64,000 bases of DNA. Origin: Linderina pennispora (lineage: Eukaryota > Kickxellomycota > Kickxellomycetes > Kickxellales > Kickxellaceae). Shown piece by piece: positions 33,390 through 44,569 of this stretch. The position numbers were made by a program, and so were the translations under genes. The notes beneath the pieces were generated by a model that saw nothing but the letters and a program-made list of their open reading frames with translations, made no database searches and was not told the origin of the DNA. The stretch is taken from NCBI RefSeq assembly GCF_002104995.1, contig NW_024468257.1:434001-498000 (forward strand), read 5' to 3'. Every line of letters begins with the position of its first letter. The stretch's first letter is position 1.

Positions 33390-33664
33390 GTCTGAAATAA
33401 TAGGAGTGGTAAAAGCAAGTGCAGAATTTGGAATGCAAAGCAGAGAAGGTGACCAAATGCAAGAATCCACGCGTCAAGTGCTCGCGCACGCGTTTCTGGC
33501 ACGCGAAATTTGCAGCAGCGCCACCGGCTCACAGGTGCCATCGCGGCTCGCGGCTCAGCTCTCCAGGATCATAGTCCGCGTGGTTGATAATATCTTTGGT
33601 TTGGAAAAACAGCAATGAGAAGGGGAAGACTAAGAGGATATCCAGAGGGGTCGTGCTGGCGTGT

Positions 33665-34285
33665 TTAGATGGCACCAACAAAGTCCTCGGCCTTGCCCGT
33701 CACCAGCAGACCGACGATCAGACCGAACAGGCCAATGATGCTGCCAAAGATCTCAATAACCAGGATCTTGACAAACAGCTGCTGGTCATGCGCATCGGCG
33801 ACAGCAGCATTGCTCCCAGTGATACCCACAGCGACACCGCAGATCAGGTTAGACACGCCTACAGCAATGCCGCCCCAGAACAGCGAGAAGCCAGTGTAAT
33901 AGTCCGACGGAGCAAAGCCCTTGCTCGACGCAACTGCCGACACCTTCGCCGAAAACACAATGGCCATGATAACGCCGTAGATGGCCACAACCTCGCAGAA
34001 AATGATGCTGATCAGGTTCTTCGTCGCAATGCGCGGGGTCCGCACAGCTGCGCCGAGTATGCTCGAGCCCGTAATGAAGATACCCCACGCAGCTCCGACC
34101 ACACTCAAGCCAATGCAGAGCGCGATTCCGTACACGCTCCACATGTACGGCGATATGCGGAGAAGGTACCCACCAACGTTGAACCGCTCACCACGCCCTG
34201 TCAGCAGCAGATAGAGACCGGCCCAAATTGCCAGGAAGACGACTGTCGCATTAAGCGCATAGCGCGCATACCCAACGTATCCCAT
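33665..34285 (-). CDS. VMA16: V-type ATPase proteolipid subunit c''
   Basis: 206 residues, single exon, about five membrane segments: an extra N-terminal one (residues 10-29) and four proteolipid helices. The essential membrane glutamate is seen in [14 protein letters not shown] (Glu98), with a second in [15 protein letters not shown] (Glu178). The [12 protein letters not shown] and ATKNLISII blocks and the C-terminus are typical of Vma16. Part of the V0 rotor that moves protons into vacuole and Golgi. The gene lies 275 bases downstream of the SANT gene start on the same strand. Confidence 0.95.
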   Translation of the reverse strand: MGYVGYARYALNATVVFLAIWAGLYLLLTGRGERFNVGGYLLRISPYMWSVYGIALCIGLSVVGAAWGIFITGSSILGAAVRTPRIATKNLISIIFCEVVAIYGVIMAIVFSAKVSAVASSKGFAPSDYYTGFSLFWGGIAVGVSNLICGVAVGITGSNAAVADAHDQQLFVKILVIEIFGSIIGLFGLIVGLLVTGKAEDFVGAI

Positions 34286-34891
34286 GTGTCGTTTGCTGGT
34301 TCTTATTCAAATTGTGGTTAATTCCTTTTGGCAGCAAAAGGATGAGATGCGAGGAGTGTAAAATTGATGTACGATTCTCAACAGCTGAACGAGAGAAACA
34401 AGAAGGCAGAGGTGAGGAAAGTAGTGAGGGGACAAAAAGGGCGAATTTTGCAAAACACAAGTGTGTTGACCGGACTGACAAAAAAATACACTCAATGTCC
34501 GACTGTGGCTCATGAGCCAGGGCCGATCTCACGCTATGCCGCTGTCCCCGCCTCCGTCTGACAGCCCGTCGCTACTGCTGGTTGATGGTATTGGTGTCGA
34601 CATGGGAACGACGGCTGTCTGCCCTACGGCGTCGGGTACTCCTTGGTGTCTGGCTGGCATGTTTCGGGTCTTGTCTAGCTCGCAATTATCGCGGCATTCG
34701 ATACCATTTTCTGTTCGGGTGACTGCTGTGTCTGCAGGGCTGTCTTGACTGGCGCTGCAATTTGAAGCCAGCGCCGAGCCGTCCTGGCTTCTGTCGTTCA
34801 GGAGTGAGTGACACTGCTACAGCGAAAGGGATTTGGGGCTTTAGCTACCGGTTAGAATGGTGCCGTTGACATTTAAAAACCTTTGCCTCGC
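34286..34891. other. Intergenic, VMA16 promoter and HMG-box gene 3' region
   Basis: 606 bases between two minus-strand genes. Small frames only; nothing supported. Confidence 0.6.
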
Positions 34892-36148
34892 CTACTTAAC
34901 CTGAGACTTTGAGCGCAGCAGCGTATGTGCCAGGGGCTCGTCTATGTCATCTGTCTCATCTGTGTCCTCCGGCGTCCTGGGACTGAGTCGGTTGGATAGG
35001 GCAGCTGGCAGCATGCGGGCTATTGCAGAGACAGAGAACTGTGGTAAATGTGAGTGCACCTTTGCAGCTGGTGGTACAGCTTCAGGCTGTGGGGTGCTGG
35101 TACAAGGAGGATGTTTGTGCATGGACAGGTTTAGCGCTGAGCTCGCTGGTGTGTTATCGGAATGTATTGACACACACCTCCGAATTGTCAGCCTCACCTG
35201 GTCGCAGACGCGATCCGGTGCATTGCAGTCAGCAGCATTGGCATTACCAGCACTTTTTATTTTCTTGTTTCCACTGGCATCTCGCTTGGCCGAGCCCGAT
35301 AGCGTCGCTACATCCTGCTTGTAGCGCAATTTGTCCTGGATATACATACTGCGGTAATGCTGGCGTGAGTTCTTGTCTAGCACAGACCAGATGCGACCTA
35401 GTTCCTTGTTGACCTGTTCCTTCGTATACTCTGGGTGTGCCTCGACAACAAGCTTGCGGGCATCACGGCAGAAGAAGTTGAAGTCTGACAGTGGCCGTTT
35501 TGCCGATAGTGTTATAGCAGGCTTTCCCATGCTAGCAGTTGAAGGCAGCGCGCTGTGGAATCTGGGTGGCGATGATGGAGCACCATGTGGTGTGGCTCGA
35601 TTCATCAACGGTACCATGGCATGGGATACCATGGGTGGCGGCGGCGGCGGCGGCGGAGCTTGGTGCGAACCAAGTGGCAGCGACGATGGCATGTTTGTGC
35701 TGGCAGTGGCAACAGACCGCGGTTCATGGCACATTGGCTCCACCATGTAGCCATGCGGGGCATCACCGTATCTCTTGTGTGCAGTGGCGTCAATACCTCT
35801 CTCTGCACACACTTGTGTTATTTCCTTGAGCGTTGACAGCGTGTTGGAAATCAGCTGGTTGTAGCGGCGGAAATGCGAGCCGATGTTTACGAACATGTCC
35901 GACATAACCTCGCCCTCACACATCATGGTGTTGATTGAAGAGTCTAGCCTGTTTATTAGTGCATGCAGTCGCAGAGATGATTTGCTGTAGTCCATGGTGG
36001 ACGAGTACGTCCCGTCGGCACCCAAAATGTCGCCGTCGGATGAGCTGCTTGACGTGTGCTCGGCGATGCCCAGAAACTCAAAGCGTGGGCGTTTGGATTT
36101 GGCACCAGTACTGCTACCTCCGTTCGTGTGGGTAAGAAATGACTTCAT
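34892..36148 (-). CDS. HMG-box protein (MATA/SOX-like box)
   Basis: 418 residues, single exon. One HMG box at about 215-282 (AKRPLSDFNFFCRDARKLV ... EQVNKELGRIWSVLDKNSRQHY ... YKQDV), of the sequence-specific type common in fungal regulators. A polyproline run (about 165-172) precedes it; the N-terminus has a basic PRFEF segment and a helical stretch (about 58-115). The C-terminus is Ser/Pro-rich. Likely a nuclear transcription regulator. The neighbours (VMA16, HMGB-like gene) are not the TPT/RNA-helicase pair that brackets the Mucoromycota sex locus, so I do not call it a mating-type gene. Confidence 0.85.
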   Translation of the reverse strand: MKSFLTHTNGGSSTGAKSKRPRFEFLGIAEHTSSSSSDGDILGADGTYSSTMDYSKSSLRLHALINRLDSSINTMMCEGEVMSDMFVNIGSHFRRYNQLISNTLSTLKEITQVCAERGIDATAHKRYGDAPHGYMVEPMCHEPRSVATASTNMPSSLPLGSHQAPPPPPPPPMVSHAMVPLMNRATPHGAPSSPPRFHSALPSTASMGKPAITLSAKRPLSDFNFFCRDARKLVVEAHPEYTKEQVNKELGRIWSVLDKNSRQHYRSMYIQDKLRYKQDVATLSGSAKRDASGNKKIKSAGNANAADCNAPDRVCDQVRLTIRRCVSIHSDNTPASSALNLSMHKHPPCTSTPQPEAVPPAAKVHSHLPQFSVSAIARMLPAALSNRLSPRTPEDTDETDDIDEPLAHTLLRSKSQVK

Positions 36149-37671
36149 GGCCTTGAATTCGAGCTAGAAAAGGGTGTGTATGTCTTGTCGACAAGAGGAG
36201 AAGCCGAGCAACGCCAGCACGCTGTAAGGCACGCTATTTAACACAGTGCATTGAACAAGCATATTCTATCCAACGCTGCCCAAGAATGGCTAATGAATAG
36301 TCGGGTGGCTAACACACAGATATTCCCAATACTTCACCACGTATCGTACATGCACACAGACCATAGACAGGGTGCATATTATAATATCGCACAAGCCCAG
36401 ATATTCGCCATGGTTTTGCTATTCAAAAGCAGCATGTTCTTTGCATTTTGGTGCTCATCGAATGCAATGCATATCGACATGGCTAAATAGGGATATACAT
36501 GCTATTCTACATCTGCCACCAAATGCACCGAGGCAAACGACAATAGGACTATAGCCATTTCGCCACACTGAAAGTTCAATATGTTTGCGGCTATATTTGC
36601 GGTTCAAGGGCAAGGCTATGCAGGTGGCATACCTGCCTCTCTATTTGGAGAAATTGGCCATGCCCTAGCCAGGCAATACTGATGGGACAACATGACAGCA
36701 CCCGTGGCCACTATGGCTGCAGCTGCGCGCTGGTATCTATTTACATGCACGGTGCCTTTGCTGCCTCCAAAAGTTAGCTGCAGGGAGGCGGTAATTGGAC
36801 GAAGGGGCGTACACTTGTGTGCGCATCGTATTAAACAACTGTACGGGCTGCTGGCCAGAGTATTAGGGAGGTTGGGACTCGCAATACTGGCTTGTTTGCT
36901 GGCCACCAGTTGGCACAAACGACGCCATGCACAGAATATTGCCGAGCACTTGATGGCACACTCGCAGCTCTGGTTTCCAACGGCCATCTTACGTTCATTA
37001 GCGGCTGCCCTTTTTCCTTTGCTCAGTTGTCCGGTGTGCTGGGTCCCTGGGACACGCCCAACCCCCGGTGATCAATGCCCACCAGTTCTGGGAAGGCCAG
37101 CAAAGGGGGTAGCCGGGCGTGGCAGCCAGCAGCCGCTATTCAACCCGGGAAATACCCTACATGCGCTTGGGGAACGGTGTAGGAGCAAGGCCAGTCAGCC
37201 CTTCCACAAGCTCAGTGCGCTGTTCCAGATCAATGGCAAGCGGGAGAGGGCGGGAAATGCCGCTCCCGGATAAGGAAAGAGGTCATAGAGCCTGAGAAAC
37301 TGCAACAATCCCCAGAGCACATGCAGCCGGGGCAAAGCCCCCTGCTTTCCTGCCAACGAATCAGAAGCGTCGCTGGGCTGCTGCTTGCACATTTCGATTT
37401 TTCAACCGAAATTCCAGCCTGCCCCGGCCGGCCCGCCCAAACATTGCTGACGCCCTCAGTGCAGATACTGTTTACGCCTTTTTTTGGGCTGTTCTGGCTA
37501 GCCGGCCGTCCCCCCAGTGCTGGTCGATTTTTTGCGAAATTTCGACCTGGTGGTAAAAGGGCGACGCGTCCGGCCTCCTTCCCCATTTTCTCTCTACACC
37601 ATCAGCTCTTCTCCTGCTTTTTTTAGTACTTTTTAAACCCAGCCCTACTACAGCTTTCTTATTTCCCAACC
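36149..37671. promoter_or_regulatory. Divergent upstream region of two HMG-box genes
   Basis: 1.52 kb between diverging HMG-box genes. The plus-strand side ends in a pyrimidine-rich leader. Two short inverted elements, TTTCG...CGAAA (near 37393-37412) and GTCGA...TCGAC (near 37527-37550), resemble cell-cycle type sites but were not tested. No gene seen. Confidence 0.45.
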
Positions 37672-38664
37672 ATGGGTCGCAAGCCTACTCCCAAGACCCC
37701 TGAGGTCAAGACCGCCATCGAGGTCACAGCCGAGGACACGAACGAGGTATGTATGCGTGGATGTGCAGAGAATATTGGTTTGGGCTAGCCTCTCTGCCTC
37801 CTCTCTCCTTGCAGCAGAGGTCAGCAGCTATGCGTGTCATGGGTGCTAATTTCCTGGCATTTCACTCTGTAGCTGGCCGAGATGTTTTTGAAGATGTCCC
37901 AGGTGCTTGAGCGCATGTCTGGAATCCCGCTGAAGCAGTCAAAGCCTGCCGCTCGCGTGCGCGACCCGCTCGAGCCCAAGAGGCCGATGACGCCCTACCT
38001 GCTGTTTAGCCGGGAACACCGCAACGAGATCCGCCAGGCTGATCCCGATGCTCCCTCGCAGACTATTGCCAAGCGTGTTGGCGATGCCTGGAAGAACCTG
38101 TCCCAAGAGGAGCGTGATGTGTATATTGCCGAGCACCGGGTGCTGCGTGCCGACTACAAGCGCCGCGTGGCAGAATACGAGGCCCAGAAGGAGAAGGCTG
38201 CCACCAGTGTCGGCAACGTCGTGGCTAAGATCAGCTCCACCCTTGCTGGTGCTGCCTTGTCTGCTGCCTCATCGCCCGAGGAGTCCGCCGATGGTGATTC
38301 TTCGTCGGAGGAGGAGGAGGAAGAGGAAGAGGAGGAGGAGGAGCCTGTTGCGCCCGCCAAGCCTGCTCCCAAGCCCAAGGCCAAGAAGGCCGCTTCGCCC
38401 AAGGCTGTCACCAAGACCAAGGCTGCTGCTAAGCCCAAGGCGGCTGCGGCTGCCCCCACTCACCACAAGAAGGTGGTGAAGCGGAAGGCTGCTGCCGCTC
38501 CTGCCGAGGACACTCCTGCCTCGCCCTCGAAGAAGCGCACAGCCAAGTCGACCGAGGGCGGAGTCAAGAAGGTCAAGAAGACCAAGACTGCTGCCAACGG
38601 GTTGGCTGAGGCTCCGAAAAAGAAGACCAAGAAGGCCACCGCCCCTGCCGATGCCAGCAAGTAA
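37672..38664 (+). CDS. HMGB-type chromatin protein with histone H1-like tail, two exons
   Basis: 288 residues from exons 37672-37746 and 37873-38664; the 126-base intron has donor GTATGT, a GCTAAT branch-like site and acceptor CTGTAG, and splits the frame cleanly after NE. One HMG box at about 60-130 (PKRPMTPYLLFSREHRNEI ... RVGDAWKNLSQEERDVYI). Then an acidic run (about 158-175, mostly Glu) and a long Ala/Lys/Pro tail (KPKAKKAASPKA-like) like linker histones. Probably an abundant architectural chromatin protein. Box sequence and tail differ from the divergent HMG gene at 34892-36148, so they are not recent duplicates. Confidence 0.9.
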
Positions 38665-38875
38665 GGCGGGCTAGATCCGTCCTGGGATGTAGGGCCGAAC
38701 CAGATTTCTGTGTAAAACTCGATCTCCATTTTCCTTATTTTTCAACTAAACTTTCCCTATTTCACACTCGCGTCCCACATTTGGTGGTCTAGCCGCCATA
38801 GCGCTAGGGCCCATTCCGTATGCTGGTCCTGCGGGGACTCCCCCATCCTGTTTACTGACTTTTTCCTCTGCACTC

Positions 38876-39898
38876 ATGGCGTCTGCAATCGAATCGCTGC
38901 CTCAGGAGGCATTCAACCAGATCGCGCTCGAGCTCGAAGCCGCCGATCTTGCATCGCTGGCTATGGCTAGCCGGGCTCTGAACAGACTGGTTGGCTGCGA
39001 CGAGCTCTGGCTCGAGAAGGTCTCAGCCGATTTCGGCGATCGGGGCTACATTGTCGACTTGCTCGCTGAGTCTGGCATCGATCTGACCGAACACTTGGCT
39101 GCCAGCACTGACCTCGCACCCTGGCGCCGCCAGCAGCCTGTCCAGGACACTGACGACTGGACGTATACGGGATTCGGGATCCAGTGCTACCGCGAGCGAT
39201 ACTCACGCGTGTTCCCTGCCTCGCACGATGACTCTATGCGGTCCACAAGGGCTGCCGAGACCAAGCTGGACGAGGTCAAGAGCATGCTGCGAGCCGGGCC
39301 GCAGGCTGGCCCGGAGGTGTTCGCCGAAGCTGCCTACCGACTGATCCTGGTGCAGGAGTACTTCCCGAATTCGGCGGAGAGCTACTACCTGCTTGCTCTG
39401 ATGTGCTACATGCTGAATGCATTCAAGCCGTCGCTGGATATCCTGGCCGTGGGTCGCGCCATCAACGCCGAGTTCCAGCCGATCCACGAGCTAATGGCCG
39501 AAGTCAGCTCCATTGTCAGCAGCGCTTACGGCAGTGAGGGTGAGACCCCGCTGCTGAATGCCGCTGGCTCTGGCCTCAGCCCGCAGGTCACCAAGGTGCT
39601 CGCAATTATCTTCCAGAGGCTCGACAAGGACCGCGATGGTGTTCTCAACAGCAGCGAGCTTGCACAGATGGTCAAGATCACCAATGGCCAGCCGGCACCT
39701 GCCCCCATGGTATCGCAGCTCATCGGTGCGTTCGGCGGCCAGGTCAGGACAAAGACTGGCCGGAAGTTGATGGGCTGGGATGCAGAGTCTCTCACCACCT
39801 TCTTCCTTGCCCAAACCCTCGACGACCCAAAGGAGACCCGTGCTGATCTGGCAAAGTTTGGCTTCGACCCAAAGACGCTCGAGCCTACCGCCATGTAA
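38876..39898 (+). CDS. F-box protein with EF-hand
   Basis: 340 residues, single exon. An F-box-like motif at about 5-47 (SLPQEAFNQIALELEAADLA ... LWLEKV), expected to bind Skp1. The middle (about 125-210) is helical and repeat-like (AYRLILVQEYFPNSAESYY, LALMCYMLNAFKPSLDIL). Around 255-270 there is a canonical EF-hand loop, DKDRDGVLNSSE, with all acidic calcium positions. The C-terminus is predicted soluble. This suggests a calcium-responsive SCF substrate receptor, which is inference. I do not recognise a named orthologue. Confidence 0.78.
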   Translation: MASAIESLPQEAFNQIALELEAADLASLAMASRALNRLVGCDELWLEKVSADFGDRGYIVDLLAESGIDLTEHLAASTDLAPWRRQQPVQDTDDWTYTGFGIQCYRERYSRVFPASHDDSMRSTRAAETKLDEVKSMLRAGPQAGPEVFAEAAYRLILVQEYFPNSAESYYLLALMCYMLNAFKPSLDILAVGRAINAEFQPIHELMAEVSSIVSSAYGSEGETPLLNAAGSGLSPQVTKVLAIIFQRLDKDRDGVLNSSELAQMVKITNGQPAPAPMVSQLIGAFGGQVRTKTGRKLMGWDAESLTTFFLAQTLDDPKETRADLAKFGFDPKTLEPTAM

Positions 39899-39966
39899 AT
39901 TGAAGGTTTGCTAATTAAAAACTAAAGTCTGCTGGATAAATATAGAATTACATGGCCGTTGGCAGC

Positions 39967-42900
39967 CTAACGCTTCCCCTTCAGCTGCTGCAGGAACTTG
40001 TCCCGCTCCGACCGCGCTTCAGCGTCCTCCTCATAGAAGATCCTCGTATTCTGACCAGCCAAGGGACTCGACAGCAGGGGTATTGCTGGCTGCTGATCAG
40101 ATGTGCTGTCCTGCTGTTTGGTAGGCGTGCCATCTCTTTGATCCCCCGGTCTGGCTGGCGTGTCATCCATATGAGTAGCCCCGGACGATACAGGCGATAC
40201 CTCCACATCGCCCATGCTGATTCTCCTATCCACACCGCCGGGACCGCCAAATTGGAAATCCTGCGAGTACAGATCAGTCGGGAACCCAGTGCCGTATGGC
40301 GAGACCGACTGCTGCCCAGTGTTTCGCCACCACTTGCTGCCCACCTCACTTGAGGAGACGGGAACAGGGCCGGCTGCGTCGTGGAGCGAGCTGGATCGTG
40401 TCGCCTGGCCGTCTCTGAGAAGACTTTGTGCGTCGGCGCCTTCTGAGCTGGGCGGCTCGGCCACCCGCTTGGCACCACTTGCGGATTTTTCGCCGTCACC
40501 GGCAACATGTGACATTCCGCTGGCAGAATCAGCTGGGTCGCCGGCAGCCCGGCGATAGCGTCGGCGTGTCCGTGCAACCTTTTCGCCAAATAGGTTGCCA
40601 ATCGATGCTGTGTTGGTGCCAGTAGGTGGGATTGGAACCCGTGGTGTTGATGCGGCACCTGTCTCAGCATGCCTAGGTAGAACAGTGCCAACAGCAGCTG
40701 TGTTTTGTGATGTCTGATCATGAGCTCGCGAGTTCCTTTGCCCAGCATTGCTACCTGCGAGCATACCTGCTGCTGCCGGTACTGGCTCTGCCAGCCTTCC
40801 CGCCTTGCTACTTGCCCTGCTACTTGCCCTGCTGCTAGTCCCGCTGGTATTGTTAGGCTTGGACATCGGCGCCGACGCTGGCGGTACTGTCTTCTCGGGA
40901 GATATAGCCACCAGCCGCAAACGCCGCTCAGGCTGGTAAATGTATGGGTATTCTCTCTCCCGCACACGCTCCCTCATATCACGACATGCATACAGCCACC
41001 ATGGGGAAACAACGTTGATGCCATGTTGCGTTGCAGTCTTGTAGTCCCGCAGCGTCTCGTTCTCTCGTGTCGACTGGTGGACCAGATGTGTGGTCGTGGT
41101 AGGATCGAACCGCGGTAGCATACGACAGCCCAGCTCTGTTGCAATCCCGGTCAGCTCGTTGCGCCGATGGTAGAGACGTGTTGTCAACGCGATGACCACG
41201 CCGTCCAATATATGATTCAGCGACCTGTCACCATCACCGGGATCACCGAGCGTCTGTAAATCGAAAGGCATGAGTGTGCCAGATGCGCGCGTCGGCGTTA
41301 TGTGCGCAGCACCAGCTCCCTTTGATAGCCGATCAATCGCCTGCTGCATGTTGCGCTCGAGCGAAACATCCATTGGTGTCACTCCGGGCGTACCATTAGA
41401 CACTTCGCGCTGGGATATATTGCTCAGTGGCGTCTTCAGCAGCGCCTTGCTCTTGCCAATCGAGTTTGGCGTCGTAAGGATAGTTGCCGCAGGGCTCTGT
41501 ACCGTCTTGCGAACCACTGGCGCTGGCGGCGGCATCATTTTTTGGTCTGCAGCTGTCCTCGTTTGATGATCAACCTCCATATCAACCAGCGCCTTGGCTG
41601 TGCTACTGCTCTTATCTGGGACCACGCCCCTAGCCCTGCCACCGTCTAGTGAACTGCGCAGTGCAATATCATATAGCCATGATGACTCGACAACCGGGAT
41701 GCCCCATCTAATTGCCCGGTCATATTTCGGGCCCTTAAACGGCGAATGGCAGATAAGGTGCGTTGTCTGGCGTGTAAACCGCTCGCTAAACGGAATCTTG
41801 AGAACCGACGCCAGCTTTCCAATGTGGTCGCGCTCGATCCCCTCATAGCCACTAATGCTCAGCTGCATGGCACCAGCATCTTCGATTACGTGGTCCCGAA
41901 CAGGACGAAATAGCACATACTGGCCCTTGCTGAGACCGGTATAGGCACCCTGCCTGTTTGCTAATTCGTTGAAGCCAGGGTAGCGCACACTTTCTTGCAG
42001 GCATTGTTCGATCCAGCATTCCGTGACAACATCCATAAATGGGTAATTTTCGCATACCGACTCGCAGAGATGTACCTCAGGCAGCCCACTAAGATGCACC
42101 ACAACATAGATTTTGGCCACATCCTCGCCGTCAGCGAAGCAAGCCAGCGCCCCCAGTGCCGATCGAAGCGATGCCTCCGATTTTAGCGCCTTGGTTCCCT
42201 GCTGGCTGATCAGCGGCTCAGGCAGGCAACTGAGCAGATTGATGTATGACCCGCCATGCTCATTCACTACCCTCTCCAGTGTCGCAACGTCATTTGCTGA
42301 GAACCCCAAGGATGTGAACTTGCAATGTGCAAAGAGATCAGCCAGACCAGCCTTGTCTGAGGCGCTGTCGTTGTTAACCCTAGGAGCGGCTGTTTCGACA
42401 GGCCGGGATGGAGCACGGGCTACCAAAGGGAGGCTATGCGCAGCGACATGCGTCGGGTTGGGTTCTGGGCTCAAATGGTGGAGTGATTGCAGATCAAAGT
42501 TGAGTGGAGATGACATATACGACGATGTCTCCTGTCTGCCGCCAAAAGCGTACCCATGCCCGCTATGTTGCAGCGGATCCTGGTGTTGCAATGTGCGCTG
42601 TCGCTTGCGTCTAAAAAGCAGGTCAGTTGATGTATCTAGCAGATTCTCGTGGCTCAGCTGGGCACCGCTTTTGTCAACCATAAAAGGGTCGGACTCCTCC
42701 CATGCTGCACCGATCGGTCGACCAACCATCGATTCTGTGCCTTCGTACTCTCCTGTCTCCACCGCCATTTGCCGCCCTGGTAGAGAGCCGAGCCGCTTGT
42801 AGACGATTGTGGCCGTAATATTGGAATTGCCAGTCCGTTGCTGTCAGCACCTACTCCGCTTACTCGTGATCTGCGAGAAGAGGCTGCGTGCTTTGCCGAC

Positions 42901-44569
42901 TCCGCCATTACCTGCGAGTCGGATCTGTTTGACACTGGCACAGGAACCGTATCTGCAGACTCCTGCCGAGCAGCAGCCATCGAGTCCTGGCAATGATAGC
43001 AGGTATGCAGTCTCATCTACCCGCTGCTTCGCCTTCCAGCACGCACGTAGCCAGCCACTCTGAACAACCATTGGAAACTCAAGGTGGCCCATGGACGATA
43101 ACGGTGATGACCCGGTCAGCTTAAGATGATCTGGCATACTGGCCGCAAGCTGATTAGGCGGTGCCAACGCACTTTCGAGCGCCTGCAGTGTTGCCAGATC
43201 CTCGCTTGCATAATTCGTCAGAGTCGTCTACTACGAAATGCGTGCAGAACGGCTGCCGACCGCTCCGTTGCGAATTATGCGCTGCCAAGTATCGTAATGT
43301 GCCGATCCATAGCCCCTTCGGCGATCCATATCCCTCCTGCCTCGGCAATTTTCGTCCGCCATTCTTTCCGTCTGGTTGTACTGAGCGACGCCTCAGAGAG
43401 CGCAATGCGGCACGAGTCGAACATAGGTTCCATGCCTGCCATATGAGAAAGTAGTGGTGATGACGACTGCTTTGGGGTCGGCGGCCGTTTACTGGCAGTG
43501 TTGGTGACATTAGCGGCAGATGCCATGGGTCTGTTCATTGTCGGCGGGTTAACTGCAATGACTTCAGAGTTCGTCGTCGTCGATATCGAGCGGACCAGTC
43601 AACCCTGGAGGTAGGTCATACGAATCAGTAGTCATTGAGCCAGCAGCTGTCCGGTTTCGAGTCACTGGCCGAGAGTCCGCATCGCTGCAGAATGAGAAAT
43701 CGGGCTCAACATCTGATGCCCGCGTCTGTGGTACCATGGAAGGCTGCATTGAATCGCTGCGCATAGCGCTCTGCGGTGTTCTCTGTCCCTGGCTTCCTGG
43801 CGTCTGGCTAGGGCTCTCCGGGGCACGACTCACGAGCGCAAACTTGCTCTCGTCCTGGCGAAACCCAGTGGCTACGCTCTTCCTGAACCACTCAAACGAA
43901 ACAATGCTGACATCCCACAGCCGTCCGTACTTGCACTTCTGCCCGGTTAGACTGGCAGCAATTAAGTGTGTGCAATCGGGTGTCAGCTCCCCATGATACG
44001 ATCCTAAGCCGCCGATGGTCAGTATCTCCAGCTGGCCATCAGCATAGTTCTTGTACAGAATGTCATTGTGATCTATCCGTGTGGTCACCAGCCGCTTAAT
44101 CTCCTCCCGCTGCTCGACAGAAAATCCTGTGGTGCATATGCGGCAGCCTGCGAACGGCGACAGGCGAGCACGCTCTGTGATCTCGCTGACAATACCTGCG
44201 ACGTCATCTTCGTCATAAACGGTTTTGCGTCGCCGACTGGCCTCGTACTCGCACTCGGTAATAAAGTCTAGCGACACTACAGGTATGCTGGCCTTTTCTG
44301 AAGCGCGGTACTTTTTTGACTGGGCATCGATGGTCTTCATGACCAGTTGCGTCACGGAGGTTGTAAGGCCGGTACATGTTTTGCCGCCAAGCTGATCAAC
44401 GCGCCGGTGTATGTCATTCTACACAGGGTTTCTGTGAATTAATACATGTGCGTAGAAATTAGCAAGTGGGGATGAGCTTTGTATGCTACTGCGCCGTTAC
44501 CTTTTCGTTGACGTTGAACCCACTACATGAAATACAGAAGCCCTTCAATAGCTGGAATTCGGCTGGCAT
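39967..44569 (-). CDS. TopBP1/Dpb11/Rad4-like multi-BRCT protein, frame broken in N-terminal third
   Basis: Scaffold for replication initiation and the DNA-damage checkpoint. Exon 1 44569-44501 (MPAEFQLLKGFCISCSGFNV), 82-base intron (GTAACG...GTGTAG), then 44418 down to 39967. At least six BRCT repeats: LKGFCISCSGF, FAGCRICTTGFSVEQREEI, FDSCRIALSEASL, FAHCKFTSLGFSANDV, MQLSISGYEGIERDHIGKL and LDGVVIALTTRLYHRRN, several with the late tryptophan (SWLYDI, PWWLYACRD). The C-terminal 930 residues are one clean frame. Between 43566 and about 42770 the frame changes about five or six times in the +1 sense; the first is at CTC TGA (43566). About 1500 residues if repaired. The alternative is two adjacent BRCT genes, with one ending at 43564. 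Confidence 0.82.

Noticed and set aside
34892-36148. Mating-type (sexM/sexP) locus
   Set aside because: The flanking transporter and helicase genes of the zygomycete sex locus are absent.
41100-41115. tRNA T-loop-like GGTTCGATCC on the minus strand
   Set aside because: Lies inside clean BRCT coding sequence and no cloverleaf surrounds it.
43564-44569. Separate small BRCT gene ending at the TGA (43564)
   Set aside because: Reading on in +1 gives further BRCT repeats in the order expected for TopBP1/Rad4; kept as an alternative only.
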